The notes: generated from the sequence alone by a model not told the origin. A stretch of 64,000 nt of DNA from an uncultured Siphonobacter sp. (GCA_913774715.1 CAJYHS010000109.1:1-64000); one strand, 5' to 3'; positions 8,179 to 16,597 are shown, counted from the first letter of the stretch. Program-made: numbers and translations.

Positions 8179-9162
8179 TTACTGTCCGAGCATTTTGGCG
8201 AAGAAGGCTTCGGCTTCTTCCGGGCTGGGTTGCTTTACGGGGCGAACAATCCGGAAACCCACGTAGTCGCCATCAGTAAGCCACCATTTGGAACGCGGAA
8301 CCTGCGGATCACGACGATTCCAGTCTTCCACCTGAGCTAACCGCTCGGCACAACGTAAATCGGCAGCTTTACTCTGATAACTTCCGCCGCGAGCCGTATG
8401 ATAGGCCCGGGGTGAAGTGCGTTGAATGAAGAAACTGCTTTCAGGTTTAGCGGCTAGTTTCTCAAAATATTTTGCGTCGTACATGTCCATCGTCCATTCA
8501 GCGACGTTGCCGAGCATGTCGTATAACCCAAAGGCATTGGGTTTTTTCTGAGCGACTTTGTGATACGCTTCTTTGCTGTTGCTCTCGTACCAGGCAAACT
8601 GAGCCATGGTAGAGGCTTGTACACCCGTAGGATACATGGTTTTACTTCCCGCCCGGCAGGCGAATTCCCATTCCGCTTCGGTAGGCAATCGGTAGAAAAT
8701 TCCCGTTTTTTTCCATAACCACTTGCAATACGTAATGGCCGTGAAAGGCTGCATGGAGTTAGCCGGAAAACCGCCTTCTTTACCCATTCCCCAGGTTAAG
8801 TCAATGTATTGAGCCGTAGGCCGGGAAATAGCATCGGGCTTGGGCTGAGCGTCTTTATCATCAAAACGAAAGGGAAAAAACTGGTCGTGCGTAATTTCGG
8901 TAGCCGCCATCCAGAAAGGCTCTACTTTTACCTTGACCTGCGGCCCTTCGTCGGCGTGACGACCACTTTCCGTCGCTGGACTTCCCATCAGGTACTCTCC
9001 CGCAGGAATGGGCTGCATTTTGATTTTGATCGGTAAGCCAGGGAGTTCCTGTTCGTAGGGTTTTCCTTCAACCGCCTGAGCCTGAACATTTGAATAGAAT
9101 AGTCCGAGTGCAAAGGCACCATAGGAAAGCAAGCGAAATGTATTTCGGGCAAGAGTGAACAC
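8179..9162 (-). CDS. SUMF1/EgtB/PvdO-type formylglycine-generating-enzyme domain protein
   Basis: A 327-residue secreted protein. After a signal peptide (residues 1-29, ending NVQAQ) comes an SUMF1 (C-type-lectin-fold) domain: PIPAGEYLMGSPATESGRHA, EITHDQFFPF, FYRLPTEAEWEFACRAGS, YDMLGNVAEWTMDMY, ARGGSYQS and the terminal VGFRIVRP. The family includes sulfatase-activating enzymes and many non-catalytic relatives such as GldJ/GldK-type gliding lipoproteins. No sulfatase is nearby and I cannot confirm the active-site cysteine pair of true formylglycine-generating enzymes, so the role is open. The start is a GTG; no in-frame ATG lies close by. It may share a transcript with the oxidoreductase gene downstream. 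Confidence 0.88.
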   Translation of the reverse strand: MFTLARNTFRLLSYGAFALGLFYSNVQAQAVEGKPYEQELPGLPIKIKMQPIPAGEYLMGSPATESGRHADEGPQVKVKVEPFWMAATEITHDQFFPFRFDDKDAQPKPDAISRPTAQYIDLTWGMGKEGGFPANSMQPFTAITYCKWLWKKTGIFYRLPTEAEWEFACRAGSKTMYPTGVQASTMAQFAWYESNSKEAYHKVAQKKPNAFGLYDMLGNVAEWTMDMYDAKYFEKLAAKPESSFFIQRTSPRAYHTARGGSYQSKAADLRCAERLAQVEDWNRRDPQVPRSKWWLTDGDYVGFRIVRPVKQPSPEEAEAFFAKMLGQ

Positions 9163-9194
9163 AATGAAATGTTTAAGAGGTTAATGAACGTTGT

Positions 9195-9256
9195 GACTTT
9201 AGGGTTTAACGTTTTGAGTTCATGATCTCTCGCAACTAAACTCAAACCCCTAAATT
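9195..9256. repeat. Intergenic inverted repeat, TTTAGGGTTT/AAACCCCTAAA
   Basis: TTTAGGGTTT (9198-9207) and AAACCCCTAAA (9244-9254) face each other, with GTTTTGAGTT and AACTAAACTCAAA continuing the arms. The same words recur between the two thioredoxin genes at 16942-17007. Confidence 0.5.
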
Positions 9257-9294
9257 CCCAACTCTATTTAGTAATAGAAAACACATCCTGAAAA

Positions 9295-10296
9295 TTACTC
9301 TTCTTTCAGCAGTTTTTTAAACCCTTCGGATGATACAGTTTTGAAACCTAACTTCTGCTTGTCGATAATCAGGATTTCAGCCTCCTCTGATTTGGCCAGT
9401 TGCAACGCCTTTTCAACGGGTAATAAATAACAAGCCGTTGATAACCAATCCGCTTGAGCGGCGTCTTTGGAGAGGATTGTCACCTGTCGCTGGTACGTAA
9501 CCCCTAGGCCCGTTTTTGGAGAAACAATGTGCGAATAGGTCTTACCCTCAATGGTAACCGACTGATAGACATCGCCAGAAGTGGAAATAGCGGTCTCATT
9601 TAATACCAGCCAGTTTTCTAATAATTGATTTCGCTGACCGGGCCATTCCACTCCTATTTTCCAGCCGCCTGAAGGACTCTTACCGATGGCCATATTCCCG
9701 GCAGCATCGCAAAGACTTTCTTCAAAACCTGACTTTTGCATAATTTCCAGCATTCGCTGAGCCGCATACCCTTTTCCGATCCCTCCTAAGTCCAGTTTCG
9801 TTCCGGGCTTTTTCAATTGTACCGTTTGCTGGTCTTTATTTAATATCATAAAGTCAGCTCCAACGGTCATTCTGGCCTTTTTTAAGGGTTCGGGCGAGGG
9901 TAACTTTTTTTCTTTTCGGGATTGCCGCCAAAGTAGAGCGGATTGCCCAATGGTTACATCAAACCAGCCCCCACTTTTCTGCCAGGCCTCTTTAGATAGG
10001 GTTAGGATATCCCACAAAGCGGGAGAAACGTTTACACTAGTATTTGAACCGGCGGTCCGGCTTAACTTACTTAACTCAGAGTCAGGGTTATAATCACTAA
10101 ATATTTCATTCAGGGAATCGACCATAGCGAAGGCCTGCCGGGCAGCAGCAGCGGCTTTGAGGGAATCTGACGACCAAACCTGAATGGTAAACATTGAACC
10201 CATTTTGGGTTGCTGGAAGATGAGTTTGCGACTCTGAGCCCACAACGCGTTACTTAAACAAAGCCAGATAACTCCGATACAAAAGATTTTTTTCAC
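9295..10296 (-). CDS. apbE: FAD:protein FMN transferase (ApbE)
   Basis: A 333-residue exported flavin transferase that attaches FMN from FAD to a Ser/Thr of partner proteins such as Na+-NQR or RnfG subunits. Signal peptide at residues 1-20 (LWAQ end). ApbE motifs in order: GSMFTIQVW near residue 33, FSDYNPDSELSKL, the KLDLGGIGKGYAAQ block at about 168-181, CDAAGNMAIGKSP, AISTSGDVYQS and SHIVSPKTG (usually H-I-I/L-D/N-P-x-T-G; here S replaces the acidic or Asn residue). Target flavoproteins are not encoded nearby. Start is GTG at 10296. Single gene. Confidence 0.92.
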   Translation of the reverse strand: MKKIFCIGVIWLCLSNALWAQSRKLIFQQPKMGSMFTIQVWSSDSLKAAAAARQAFAMVDSLNEIFSDYNPDSELSKLSRTAGSNTSVNVSPALWDILTLSKEAWQKSGGWFDVTIGQSALLWRQSRKEKKLPSPEPLKKARMTVGADFMILNKDQQTVQLKKPGTKLDLGGIGKGYAAQRMLEIMQKSGFEESLCDAAGNMAIGKSPSGGWKIGVEWPGQRNQLLENWLVLNETAISTSGDVYQSVTIEGKTYSHIVSPKTGLGVTYQRQVTILSKDAAQADWLSTACYLLPVEKALQLAKSEEAEILIIDKQKLGFKTVSSEGFKKLLKEE

Positions 10297-10355
10297 TGGA
10301 TAGATTCAGAGGATTTAATGTTACGAAAGTACAGATAAGTGAGGGGATAAAAAGA

Positions 10356-10385
10356 AAAAGTTACCCGCCAACGCAGGTAACTTTT
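10356..10385 (-). terminator. Terminator of murE
   Basis: 10-bp stem AAAAGTTACC/GGTAACTTTT (10356-10365 with 10376-10385) beyond the murE stop at 10411, followed on the minus strand by a T-rich tract. Confidence 0.8.
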
Positions 10386-10410
10386 CTTCTAAATTTCTGT
10401 ATTGGTCTGA

Positions 10411-11862
10411 TCACTTTTGAAATAACTCCCGTAATACCTCCCGGTCATCAAAATGATTTTTTACGCCTTTAATTTCCTGGTAGGTTTCGTGTCCTTTTCC
10501 TGCTACCAGAATAACATCTTTAGCTTGAGCCATTGCAACGGCCTTGGCAATGGCTTCCCGACGATCCACCAAAATGGTAACTTCAGCCAGGGTATCCGCT
10601 GGAACTCCTTTCTTCATATCTTCCAGAATAGCTTCTGGTTCTTCATTACGAGGGTTATCCGAAGTCAGAATCACCTGATCGGAAAACTGGCAGGCAATGC
10701 GGGCCATTTCGGGGCGTTTAGTAGCATCCCGATTTCCACCGCAACCGACAACGGTAATAATTTGCTCATGGCCTTCGCGTAATTCAGCGATGGTTTCCAG
10801 CACATTTTTCAGAGCATCGGGCGTGTGAGCATAATCTACGATTCCAACGATGTGATCAGGAGAAACGACTTGCTCGAAACGGCCCGCCGGTGGCTGGATA
10901 GCGGATAACTGCGTCAGGGTTTCTTCGGGATCTTCTCCTAATAATATCGCCGTTCCGTAAACGCCGAGTACGTTATAGGCATTAAAATTACCAATCAACT
11001 GAAAGTGAACCTGCTTATGATCTACTTCCATCTCTAGTCCATAAATCGAATCGGAAAGGATTTTACCTTTAAAACTCGCTCCCGTTTCCAGTGAAAAGGT
11101 TTCACGACGAGCCACCGTATTCTGCACCATAATCCGGCCCCGTGGATCGTCAGCATTCACTAAAGCAAAAGCCGTTTTGGGTAACTGATCAAAAAAGCCC
11201 TTTTTGGCCTTAATATAACTGTCAAATGTCTTGTGAAAATCGAGGTGATCGTGAGTAATATTAGTAAAAATGCCACCTGCAAACTGCACTCCTGCAATAC
11301 GCTCCTGCACTACCGCGTGTGAAGAAACTTCCATGAATACATGCGTGCAACCTTTACTTAGCATTTCAGCCAATAAGCCATTGAGTGTTAATGAATCCGG
11401 TGTGGTGTGGGTACTTGGGATTATTTCATCTTCTACCTGATTCTGAACCGTAGAAATTAAGCCGCAGCGGTGACCTAAGGCCCGAAACAGCCGAAAAAGC
11501 AGCGTTACCGTCGTGGTTTTACCGTTCGTTCCCGTTACTCCGATCAGCTTCAGTTTCGTAGAAGGCTGTCCGTAAAAATTAGCTGCAGCGAAGCCCATCG
11601 CCCGTGAGGCATCCTTCGACTGAATGTAGGTAACCCCTTCCTGTAAGGTTTCAGGCAGGTGTTCACACAAGATAGCACTGGCCCCGAGTTCAATCGCTTT
11701 AGGAATGAATTGATGGCCATCGACCTGCGTTCCGGGAATGGCTACGAATAAACTGCCGGAAACAACCCGACGCGAGTCGAAGGTAATGGTATGGATTTCA
11801 AGATCGGTGGAACCTGCCACCGCCTCCAGCGAAACTTTATAAAGAATGTCTTTCAGAAGCAT
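10411..11862 (-). CDS. murE: UDP-N-acetylmuramoyl-L-alanyl-D-glutamate--2,6-diaminopimelate ligase MurE
   Basis: A 483-residue cytoplasmic Mur ligase adding the third residue of the peptidoglycan stem peptide. The N-terminal UDP-binding domain (DLEIHTITFDSRRV) is followed by the ATP-binding domain with P-loop GVTGTNGKTTT (about 110-120), the VSSHAV and NITHDHLDFH motifs, and a C-terminal domain with TSDNPRNEEP; DNPR is the signature of meso-diaminopimelate-specific enzymes. Start ATG at 11862 (MLLKDILYK) is preferred over an upstream ATG at 11886. In Bacteroidota murE usually follows ftsI in the division cluster; here it is a lone gene about 20 kb from rsmH-ftsL-ftsI. Confidence 0.96.
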   Translation of the reverse strand: MLLKDILYKVSLEAVAGSTDLEIHTITFDSRRVVSGSLFVAIPGTQVDGHQFIPKAIELGASAILCEHLPETLQEGVTYIQSKDASRAMGFAAANFYGQPSTKLKLIGVTGTNGKTTTVTLLFRLFRALGHRCGLISTVQNQVEDEIIPSTHTTPDSLTLNGLLAEMLSKGCTHVFMEVSSHAVVQERIAGVQFAGGIFTNITHDHLDFHKTFDSYIKAKKGFFDQLPKTAFALVNADDPRGRIMVQNTVARRETFSLETGASFKGKILSDSIYGLEMEVDHKQVHFQLIGNFNAYNVLGVYGTAILLGEDPEETLTQLSAIQPPAGRFEQVVSPDHIVGIVDYAHTPDALKNVLETIAELREGHEQIITVVGCGGNRDATKRPEMARIACQFSDQVILTSDNPRNEEPEAILEDMKKGVPADTLAEVTILVDRREAIAKAVAMAQAKDVILVAGKGHETYQEIKGVKNHFDDREVLRELFQK

Positions 11863-11926
11863 AATACAGGCGTTGATCCACAGCATAACACCGTGTGATG
11901 ATTCAAAAATACGGAGCAGTTTTTAA

Positions 11927-11956
11927 GTTTGCTGTTTTCGGTTTACAGTTTTCAGC
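11927..11956. repeat. Left arm of outer inverted repeat (GTTTTC/GTTTACAG words)
   Basis: AGTTTGCTGTTTTCGGTTTACA pairs with the reverse complement of 12191-12213 with about two mismatches over 22 bp. The arms bracket the 99-bp element copy 1. Confidence 0.5.
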
Positions 11957-11980
11957 ATAGCAGACGTTTCAGGAACGTTG

Positions 11981-12079
11981 GTAGAGACGCGATTTCATTG
12001 CTTCTGGCCGGGAATGGGAATACGTTTTCTAGTATCCAAAACCGCCTCTACCCCAGACGCGATGAAGTCGAGTCTCTAC
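11981..12079 (+). repeat. Dispersed 99-bp palindromic element, copy 1
   Basis: Begins GTAGAGACGCGA and ends GTCTCTAC. The two ends (about 27 bp each) are inverted copies of each other and each end is itself nearly palindromic (AGACGCGA-N5-TCG.GTCT). The spacer CTGGCCGGGAATGGGAATA...ACCGCCTCTACCCCAGAC matches the spacers of copies 2 and 3 (copy 3 reversed). Left end is degenerate here. Confidence 0.8.
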
Positions 12080-12188
12080 CTTTTTTTCGGGATTGATGCC
12101 TCACTAATCAGTATCACTTTACAAATGCATCGACAGACCTCACTGCTGGCAGTGAAAACTAAAAACCTCAGCAACGATCGCTCCCGAG

Positions 12189-12228
12189 TGTAAACTGAAA
12201 ACGGCAAACTGAAAACCTAAAACTGAAT
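12189..12228. repeat. Right arm of outer inverted repeat
   Basis: TGTAAACTGAAAACGGCAAACTGAAAACC pairs with 11927-11956 and contains two GGCAAACTGAAAAC/TAAACTGAAAAC near-repeats in tandem. Confidence 0.5.
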
Positions 12229-12230
12229 CG

Positions 12231-12238
12231 TACCTTTG
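12231..12238 (+). promoter_or_regulatory. TAnnTTTG -7 box before the BaiN-like gene
   Basis: TACCTTTG ends 4 bp before the GTG start at 12243; no TTG is found 19-21 bp upstream. If used, the transcript would be almost leaderless. Confidence 0.35.
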
Positions 12239-12242
12239 TTAG

Positions 12243-13460
12243 GTGAAAAAAACAATTGCGATTATTGGTGGTGGAGCTGCCGGATTCTTTGGAGCCATCA
12301 GTGCTGCCGAGGCCTTTCCGGAAGCTCAGGTATTCTTATTTGAAAAAAGCCGGAATGTGCTTTCCAAAGTGCGAATTTCGGGCGGTGGGCGTTGCAACGT
12401 AACGAATGCGGCCGCCACGATTCCAGACTTACTCAAGGGTTATCCCCGGGGAGCTAAGTTCCTTAAAAATCTTTTCCCCCGTTTTTCCAATCAACATACC
12501 ATCGAGTGGTTTCAAAGCCGGGGCGTTCCGCTGAAAACGGAGCCTGATAACCGGATGTTTCCCGCATCTGATTATTCCGAAACCATTGTTCGCTGCCTAC
12601 AGCTTCAGGCTAAAAATGCGGGAGTTGAGCTACGATTAAGTACGGCGATTAAAGCCATCCGAAAAACGGAAGAAGGATTTCAGTTAACGCTCAATGAAGG
12701 GCAAACTTTTCAGGCAGACCGCGTGCTGATTACGACCGGCGGACATCCGCATGTAACGGGTTATGACTGGCTGGAAGAGCTTGGCATTGCCATCACGCCT
12801 CCCGTCCCGTCTCTTTTTACCTTTAATCTGCCGGATTCCTTTACTCGTGAGTTATCGGGAATCTCAGTGAATGAAGCTTTGGTACGTATCTCTGGAACTA
12901 AATTTCAGCACGAAGGCCCATTGCTATTAACCCATTGGGGATTAAGTGGCCCGGCGGTTCTGAAGCTTTCCGCCTGGGCGGCTCGTGAACTCGAAGAAAA
13001 CAATTATCGATTTACCTGTCTGGTTAACTGGACGAATGAAAAATCGGAAGAAGCCCGAACGTCTCTGGAGGCGTTTAAAAAGCTTAATTCGGGAAAACAG
13101 TTAGGCACCATCGCTCCTTTTCAGATTCCAAATCGACTTTGGCGAACGTTACTTGCTGAGGTAGAAATTTCCGAACAATTACGCTGGGTTGATTTGAATG
13201 GAAAACCTTTTAATCGTCTTTTCGAAATTCTAACGAATAATGCGTTTGAAGTACAGGGCAAAACGACGTTCAAGGAAGAATTTGTTACTTGCGGCGGCGT
13301 AGCTCTCTCCGAGATTAACCCTAAAACGCTGGAAAGTAAAATTGTTCCAGGCTTATATTTTGCGGGAGAAATCCTTGATATTGACGGCATTACGGGAGGA
13401 TATAACTTTCAGGCTGCATGGACGACCGCCTGGGTGGCGGGCCAGTCTATAGGATTATAA
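12243..13460 (+). CDS. BaiN/HI0933-like NAD(P)/FAD-dependent oxidoreductase
   Basis: A 405-residue flavoprotein of the HI0933 (DUF/BaiN) family. It opens with a dinucleotide-binding motif IAIIGGGAAGFFGA (residues 4-17), then RISGGGRCNVTNAA (about 45-58), LITTGGHPH (about 162), HWGLSGPAVLKLSAW and the C-terminal ITGGYNFQAAWTTAWVAG flavin loop. Known members reduce steroid double bonds or act as aminoacetone oxidases, but most are uncharacterised, so no substrate is assigned. Start is GTG at 12243. The stop is 8 bp before copy 2 of the palindromic element, which probably serves as its terminator. Confidence 0.92.
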   Translation: MKKTIAIIGGGAAGFFGAISAAEAFPEAQVFLFEKSRNVLSKVRISGGGRCNVTNAAATIPDLLKGYPRGAKFLKNLFPRFSNQHTIEWFQSRGVPLKTEPDNRMFPASDYSETIVRCLQLQAKNAGVELRLSTAIKAIRKTEEGFQLTLNEGQTFQADRVLITTGGHPHVTGYDWLEELGIAITPPVPSLFTFNLPDSFTRELSGISVNEALVRISGTKFQHEGPLLLTHWGLSGPAVLKLSAWAARELEENNYRFTCLVNWTNEKSEEARTSLEAFKKLNSGKQLGTIAPFQIPNRLWRTLLAEVEISEQLRWVDLNGKPFNRLFEILTNNAFEVQGKTTFKEEFVTCGGVALSEINPKTLESKIVPGLYFAGEILDIDGITGGYNFQAAWTTAWVAGQSIGL

Positions 13461-13468
13461 TCCAATTC

Positions 13469-13566
13469 GTAGAGACGTCCGTGTATCGCGTCTGGCTAGG
13501 AGATGAAAATAGTTTCAAAATAATAAAACTGCCTCTTACCCAGACGCGATGAAGTCGCGTCTCTAC
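13469..13566 (+). repeat. Dispersed 99-bp palindromic element, copy 2
   Basis: 98 bp, fitted exactly between the stops of two converging genes (8 bp on each side). Right end has the intact AGACGCGATGAAGTCGCGTCT palindrome and CTAC; left end GTAGAGACG is partly degenerate. Spacer CTGGCTAGGAGATGAAAATA...CTGCCTCTTACCCAGAC aligns with copy 1. Likely doubles as a bidirectional terminator. Confidence 0.82.
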
Positions 13567-13574
13567 GTTTAAAA

Positions 13575-13985
13575 TCAGGAATCGGCGTGTTCGATTTTAA
13601 CTGGGTTTTCTTCATAGTCTACCCCTGAGAACAAGTGACTGTAAATAATCCGGGATGCTCTGAAGGTAAAGGGCACTGATAATACGATCAGACCGATAGA
13701 AACACCAATATATACGAACGGGGACGGATCGTTGAAAAAATAAAAGAGGACAACCGCCGTAGCGAGAATAATCCCCGTGGTTAAGCCATAACTTACGTAC
13801 ATCGCTCCAATGAAAAAGCCCGGCTCGCGTTCATAACGTAACCCACATTTGGGACAATATTTATGCATCTGATCGAACTTGGTAAGTTTCCAGATGGGGT
13901 ATTTGAATAACTTTCCTTCGCGACAACGCGGACAACATCCGCCCGTAACAGCCTCTAGTTTACTTCGTTTCATAAGCTTTAACAT
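13575..13985 (-). CDS. DUF983 membrane protein
   Basis: A 136-residue inner-membrane protein. An N-terminal zinc-ribbon-like part has two CxxC pairs (CCPRCREGKLF at about residue 16 and YCPKCGLRYE at about 43), followed by EREPGFFIGAMYVSYG and two hydrophobic helices (about 55-80 and 85-110). This is the DUF983 family, which is of unknown biochemical role and widespread in Bacteroidota. I take ATG 13985; an upstream TTG at 14003 is less likely and ATG 13973 is also possible. Whether it is the last gene of the sulfur operon (82 bp after the transporter stop) or independent is unclear. Confidence 0.88.
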   Translation of the reverse strand: MLKLMKRSKLEAVTGGCCPRCREGKLFKYPIWKLTKFDQMHKYCPKCGLRYEREPGFFIGAMYVSYGLTTGIILATAVVLFYFFNDPSPFVYIGVSIGLIVLSVPFTFRASRIIYSHLFSGVDYEENPVKIEHADS

Positions 13986-14067
13986 TTGACGGTTGGGTTT
14001 CAATCGCCGTGGAATGATGTCACAAGATTACGGCGGATCGTCATTTCAATCAATGATAATTATCACT

Positions 14068-14541
14068 TTAGGGCAAATACCGCCGCAAAGCTCCGTACGT
14101 CCAGGTTCCTGCCAGAGCGGATAACAGTGTCACTATTACTACGCTATAACCCGCTCCGATCTGGGCGAATAACGGACCCGGACACGCTCCGGTTAAGGCC
14201 CAGCCAAAACCAAACAATAGGCCTCCATAAATCTGTCCGGGCTGGAAAACCTTTGCCGGAATTACGATTTTCTCGCCAGTTAATGCGTTGACATTATAGC
14301 GTTTAATGAGAAATACCGAAATCATTCCCGTCATAACTGCCGAGCCAATCACCCCATACATGTGAAAATTATCCAGCCGGAACATTTCCTGAATTCGGAA
14401 CCAGGAAACGATTTCTGCCTTCACAAAAACAATACCAAACAGGATCCCGATGACTCCATACGCCCAGAGCGATCGTAATAAAACCTCATTTGGGCGTTGC
14501 GTCTTCACTTCCGGGGTAAATTCTTCCGTTTTTGTCTTCAT
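14068..14541 (-). CDS. YeeE/YedE-type transporter, second half (DUF6691-like)
   Basis: A 157-residue integral membrane protein with about four helices. It carries the conserved GWALTGACPGPLFAQIG cysteine motif (about residue 105-121) of the YeeE/YedE family, which in Bacillota and E. coli imports thiosulfate. This and the upstream gene look like the two halves of a full-length YeeE, encoded separately and presumably assembled. I start at ATG 14541, 4 bp after the partner's stop; an ATG at 14574 would overlap it by 29 bp. Context with rhodanese, thioredoxins and TauE/SafE supports sulfur-compound transport. Confidence 0.88.
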   Translation of the reverse strand: MKTKTEEFTPEVKTQRPNEVLLRSLWAYGVIGILFGIVFVKAEIVSWFRIQEMFRLDNFHMYGVIGSAVMTGMISVFLIKRYNVNALTGEKIVIPAKVFQPGQIYGGLLFGFGWALTGACPGPLFAQIGAGYSVVIVTLLSALAGTWTYGALRRYLP

Positions 14542-14545
14542 AGGT

Positions 14546-15106
14546 TCAGAGATTAAGGATATAAGGTAATCCAAACCAGGTCATGGCAAATCCACCAATC
14601 ATAAAGCAAATCGTAGCGATCAGTGAAGGCCATTGCAGATTAGACAAGCCCATAATGGCATGACCGGACGTACAGCCCCCCGCCCAGCGAGTTCCGAATC
14701 CCACCAGAAAACCACCGACTACCATTAGAATAAAGCCGCGAGCACTTGTTAACGCCGACCAGCTAAACACGTCTTCGGGTATCAATCCCTGAAAGTCATG
14801 CACGTTCATTGCCCGTAAGGCTTCTTTCGTGGAAGAAGCAATAACGATAGGGTCTGGATTGTTCAGGAAAAGTCCTGCGATAACTCCGCCTACGAAAACC
14901 CCGGCTACAAACACCAGATTCCAGCTTTCTTTCTTCCAGTTATACTGAAAAAACGGAAGGCCGGCGGGCAGGCAGGCCGCACAGATGTGACGTAAGGAGG
15001 AAGAAATCCCGAAGGTTTTATTTCCCAGCAAAAGCAAAGCCGGAACCGTTAGTCCAATTAAGGGGCCTGCCACATACCAAGGCCAGGGCTGACTCAGCCA
15101 TTCCAT
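14546..15106 (-). CDS. YeeE/YedE-type transporter, first half
   Basis: A 186-residue membrane protein with about five helices. The motif [18 protein letters not shown] (about residue 134-151) contains the conserved Cys and matches the SCGHG-type motif of thiosulfate transporters. Start chosen at ATG 15106 ([11 protein letters not shown]): the longer ATG at 15139 falls inside the terminator hairpin at 15118-15146 and would translate the stem. It forms a pair with the following DUF6691-like gene, 4 bp away. Confidence 0.9.
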   Translation of the reverse strand: MEWLSQPWPWYVAGPLIGLTVPALLLLGNKTFGISSSLRHICAACLPAGLPFFQYNWKKESWNLVFVAGVFVGGVIAGLFLNNPDPIVIASSTKEALRAMNVHDFQGLIPEDVFSWSALTSARGFILMVVGGFLVGFGTRWAGGCTSGHAIMGLSNLQWPSLIATICFMIGGFAMTWFGLPYILNL

Positions 15107-15117
15107 AGTTTTAGTAG

Positions 15118-15146
15118 AAAAAAGGCCCGCATGAAACATACGGGCC
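15118..15146 (-). terminator. Intra-operon terminator between the MBL-rhodanese and YeeE genes
   Basis: On the minus strand GGCCCG-loop-CGGGCC (15141-15146 with 15124-15129) followed by six T (15118-15123), 8 bp after the stop at 15154. It should reduce readthrough into the transporter pair. Confidence 0.8.
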
Positions 15147-15153
15147 GTGAGTA

Positions 15154-16551
15154 TTAGGAAATCATTTCGCCGCTTTCGGTGGGAATGTTCGTTTTCGCAA
15201 TGGCTCCAAATCCACCCGCTACTTCACGTACCTGATCATACCCCCGGGCTTTCAGAATCGAGGCGGCAATCATGGAGCGATAGCCACCCGCACAATGCAC
15301 ATAGAAAGGCTGATCTTTGGGAAATTCAGCCATGTGATCGCTCAGGGATGCCAAAGGCGTATTTTCAGCCCCTGCTACATGAGCTGCTTCGTATTCAGAT
15401 GGCTTCCTAACGTCTTTAACGATTACCTCTTCGGATGCAAAACGTTCAGCAAATTCTTCCGCCTGAATGGATTCGATGGTATCGGTTTCTCTTGCTTCCG
15501 CAAGCCAACTATCCATACCGTCTTCGAGAAAACCCAATACCTGATCGTAACCTACGCGACTCAGTCGAGTGATTACTTCTTCCTCCCGACCGGGAGCAGT
15601 TACCAGTAATAGCGGCTGATTAATGTCGGGAATGAGCGTTCCGACCCAGGGAGCAAAATCGCCGTCAATGCCAATGTTAATACTTCTAGGAATGAACGCA
15701 TTACTGAATTCCTGCGGCTTACGGGTATCCAGTACCAACGCTCCTTCCGTATTAGCTACGGCTTCGAAAGCTTCAGGAGATAAGGGCTGGTTACCGCGTT
15801 TTAATACTTTCTCCACCGGTTCAATGCCTTCTTTATTCAGGCGAACATTTTCTGGAAAGTAAGCCGGGGGTGGAGTTAATCCATCCGTCACGGCTTCAAT
15901 GAATTGTTCTTTGCTTTGTGGTTGCAAAGCGTAGTTAACCTCTTTCTGGTGACCCAGTGTATCGAAGGTTTCCTTGCTCATGTTTTTACCACAAGCCGAA
16001 CCCGCTCCGTGAGCCGGATAAACGATTACGTCGTTAGGTAAGGGTAACAGTTTGGAACGCAGGGATTCATATAAAAATCCCGCCAGATCATCCTGCGTAA
16101 GATCCGCTTTCTGAGCTAAATCGGGCCGGCCTACGTCTCCTATAAATAAAGTATCTCCGGTAAAAACGGCTTTTTCTTTACCCGTTTCATCGAGTAATAA
16201 TATACAGCTGGACTCCATGGTATGTCCGGGTGTATGCAGTAATCGTAAGGTATGATCACCTAGTTTAAACTCCTGACCGTCCGTCGCAATTACGGCTTCA
16301 AAAGCAGGTTTGGCATTAGGGCCATAAATGATCGGAGCACCCGTCTTAGCCGATAAATCCACGTGGCCTGACACAAAATCGGCATGGAAGTGTGTCTCAA
16401 AAATGTACTTGATCGTGGCTCCGTTACGGGATGCTTTATTAATGTAGGTCTGCACTTCACGAAGCGGATCAATAATGGCCGCTTCGTTTTCTACCTGAAT
16501 GTAATACGCTCCCTGAGCCAGACATCCGGTATATAATTGCTCGATGATCAT
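15154..16551 (-). CDS. MBL-fold hydrolase with two rhodanese domains (persulfide dioxygenase-like)
   Basis: A 465-residue protein. The N-terminal metallo-beta-lactamase domain (about 1-250) has the metal motif THFHADFVSGH (about 53-63) and the HTPGHTMES and FTGDTLFIGDVGRPDL motifs of the ETHE1/persulfide-dioxygenase group. Two rhodanese domains follow (about 265-350 and 365-455). The second has the catalytic loop HCAGGYRS with its cysteine; the first has TAPGRE and lacks it, so is probably structural. Such proteins oxidise glutathione or other persulfides to sulfite and thiosulfate. It sits in the sulfur locus, upstream of thiosulfate-type transporters and downstream of two thioredoxins. Confidence 0.92.
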   Translation of the reverse strand: MIIEQLYTGCLAQGAYYIQVENEAAIIDPLREVQTYINKASRNGATIKYIFETHFHADFVSGHVDLSAKTGAPIIYGPNAKPAFEAVIATDGQEFKLGDHTLRLLHTPGHTMESSCILLLDETGKEKAVFTGDTLFIGDVGRPDLAQKADLTQDDLAGFLYESLRSKLLPLPNDVIVYPAHGAGSACGKNMSKETFDTLGHQKEVNYALQPQSKEQFIEAVTDGLTPPPAYFPENVRLNKEGIEPVEKVLKRGNQPLSPEAFEAVANTEGALVLDTRKPQEFSNAFIPRSINIGIDGDFAPWVGTLIPDINQPLLLVTAPGREEEVITRLSRVGYDQVLGFLEDGMDSWLAEARETDTIESIQAEEFAERFASEEVIVKDVRKPSEYEAAHVAGAENTPLASLSDHMAEFPKDQPFYVHCAGGYRSMIAASILKARGYDQVREVAGGFGAIAKTNIPTESGEMIS

Positions 16552-16597
16552 AGGTAATTGATGAAGGGGTGGGGGCAGGAATTACTTCTGCCCTACG

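Larger units (their letters stand above)
11863..12242. other. 380-bp divergent intergenic region with nested repeats
   Basis: Between divergent murE and the flavoprotein gene. An outer imperfect inverted repeat (11927-11956 with 12189-12228) encloses copy 1 of the 99-bp palindromic element. A TACCTTTG box at 12231-12238 sits 4 bp before the GTG at 12243. A small ORF reading through the repeats is not considered coding. Confidence 0.6.

Noticed and set aside
8179..9162. Calling the SUMF1 protein a sulfatase activator
   Set aside because: No sulfatase nearby and the catalytic Cys pair could not be confirmed; domain fold only.
11978..12193. Plus-strand ORF of 71 codons
   Set aside because: Covers element copy 1 and repeat arms; the frame is not maintained in the other copies.
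14068..14291. Plus-strand ORF ending near 14291 (starts 13986)
   Set aside because: Antisense to the YeeE-type gene, which has conserved Cys motifs.
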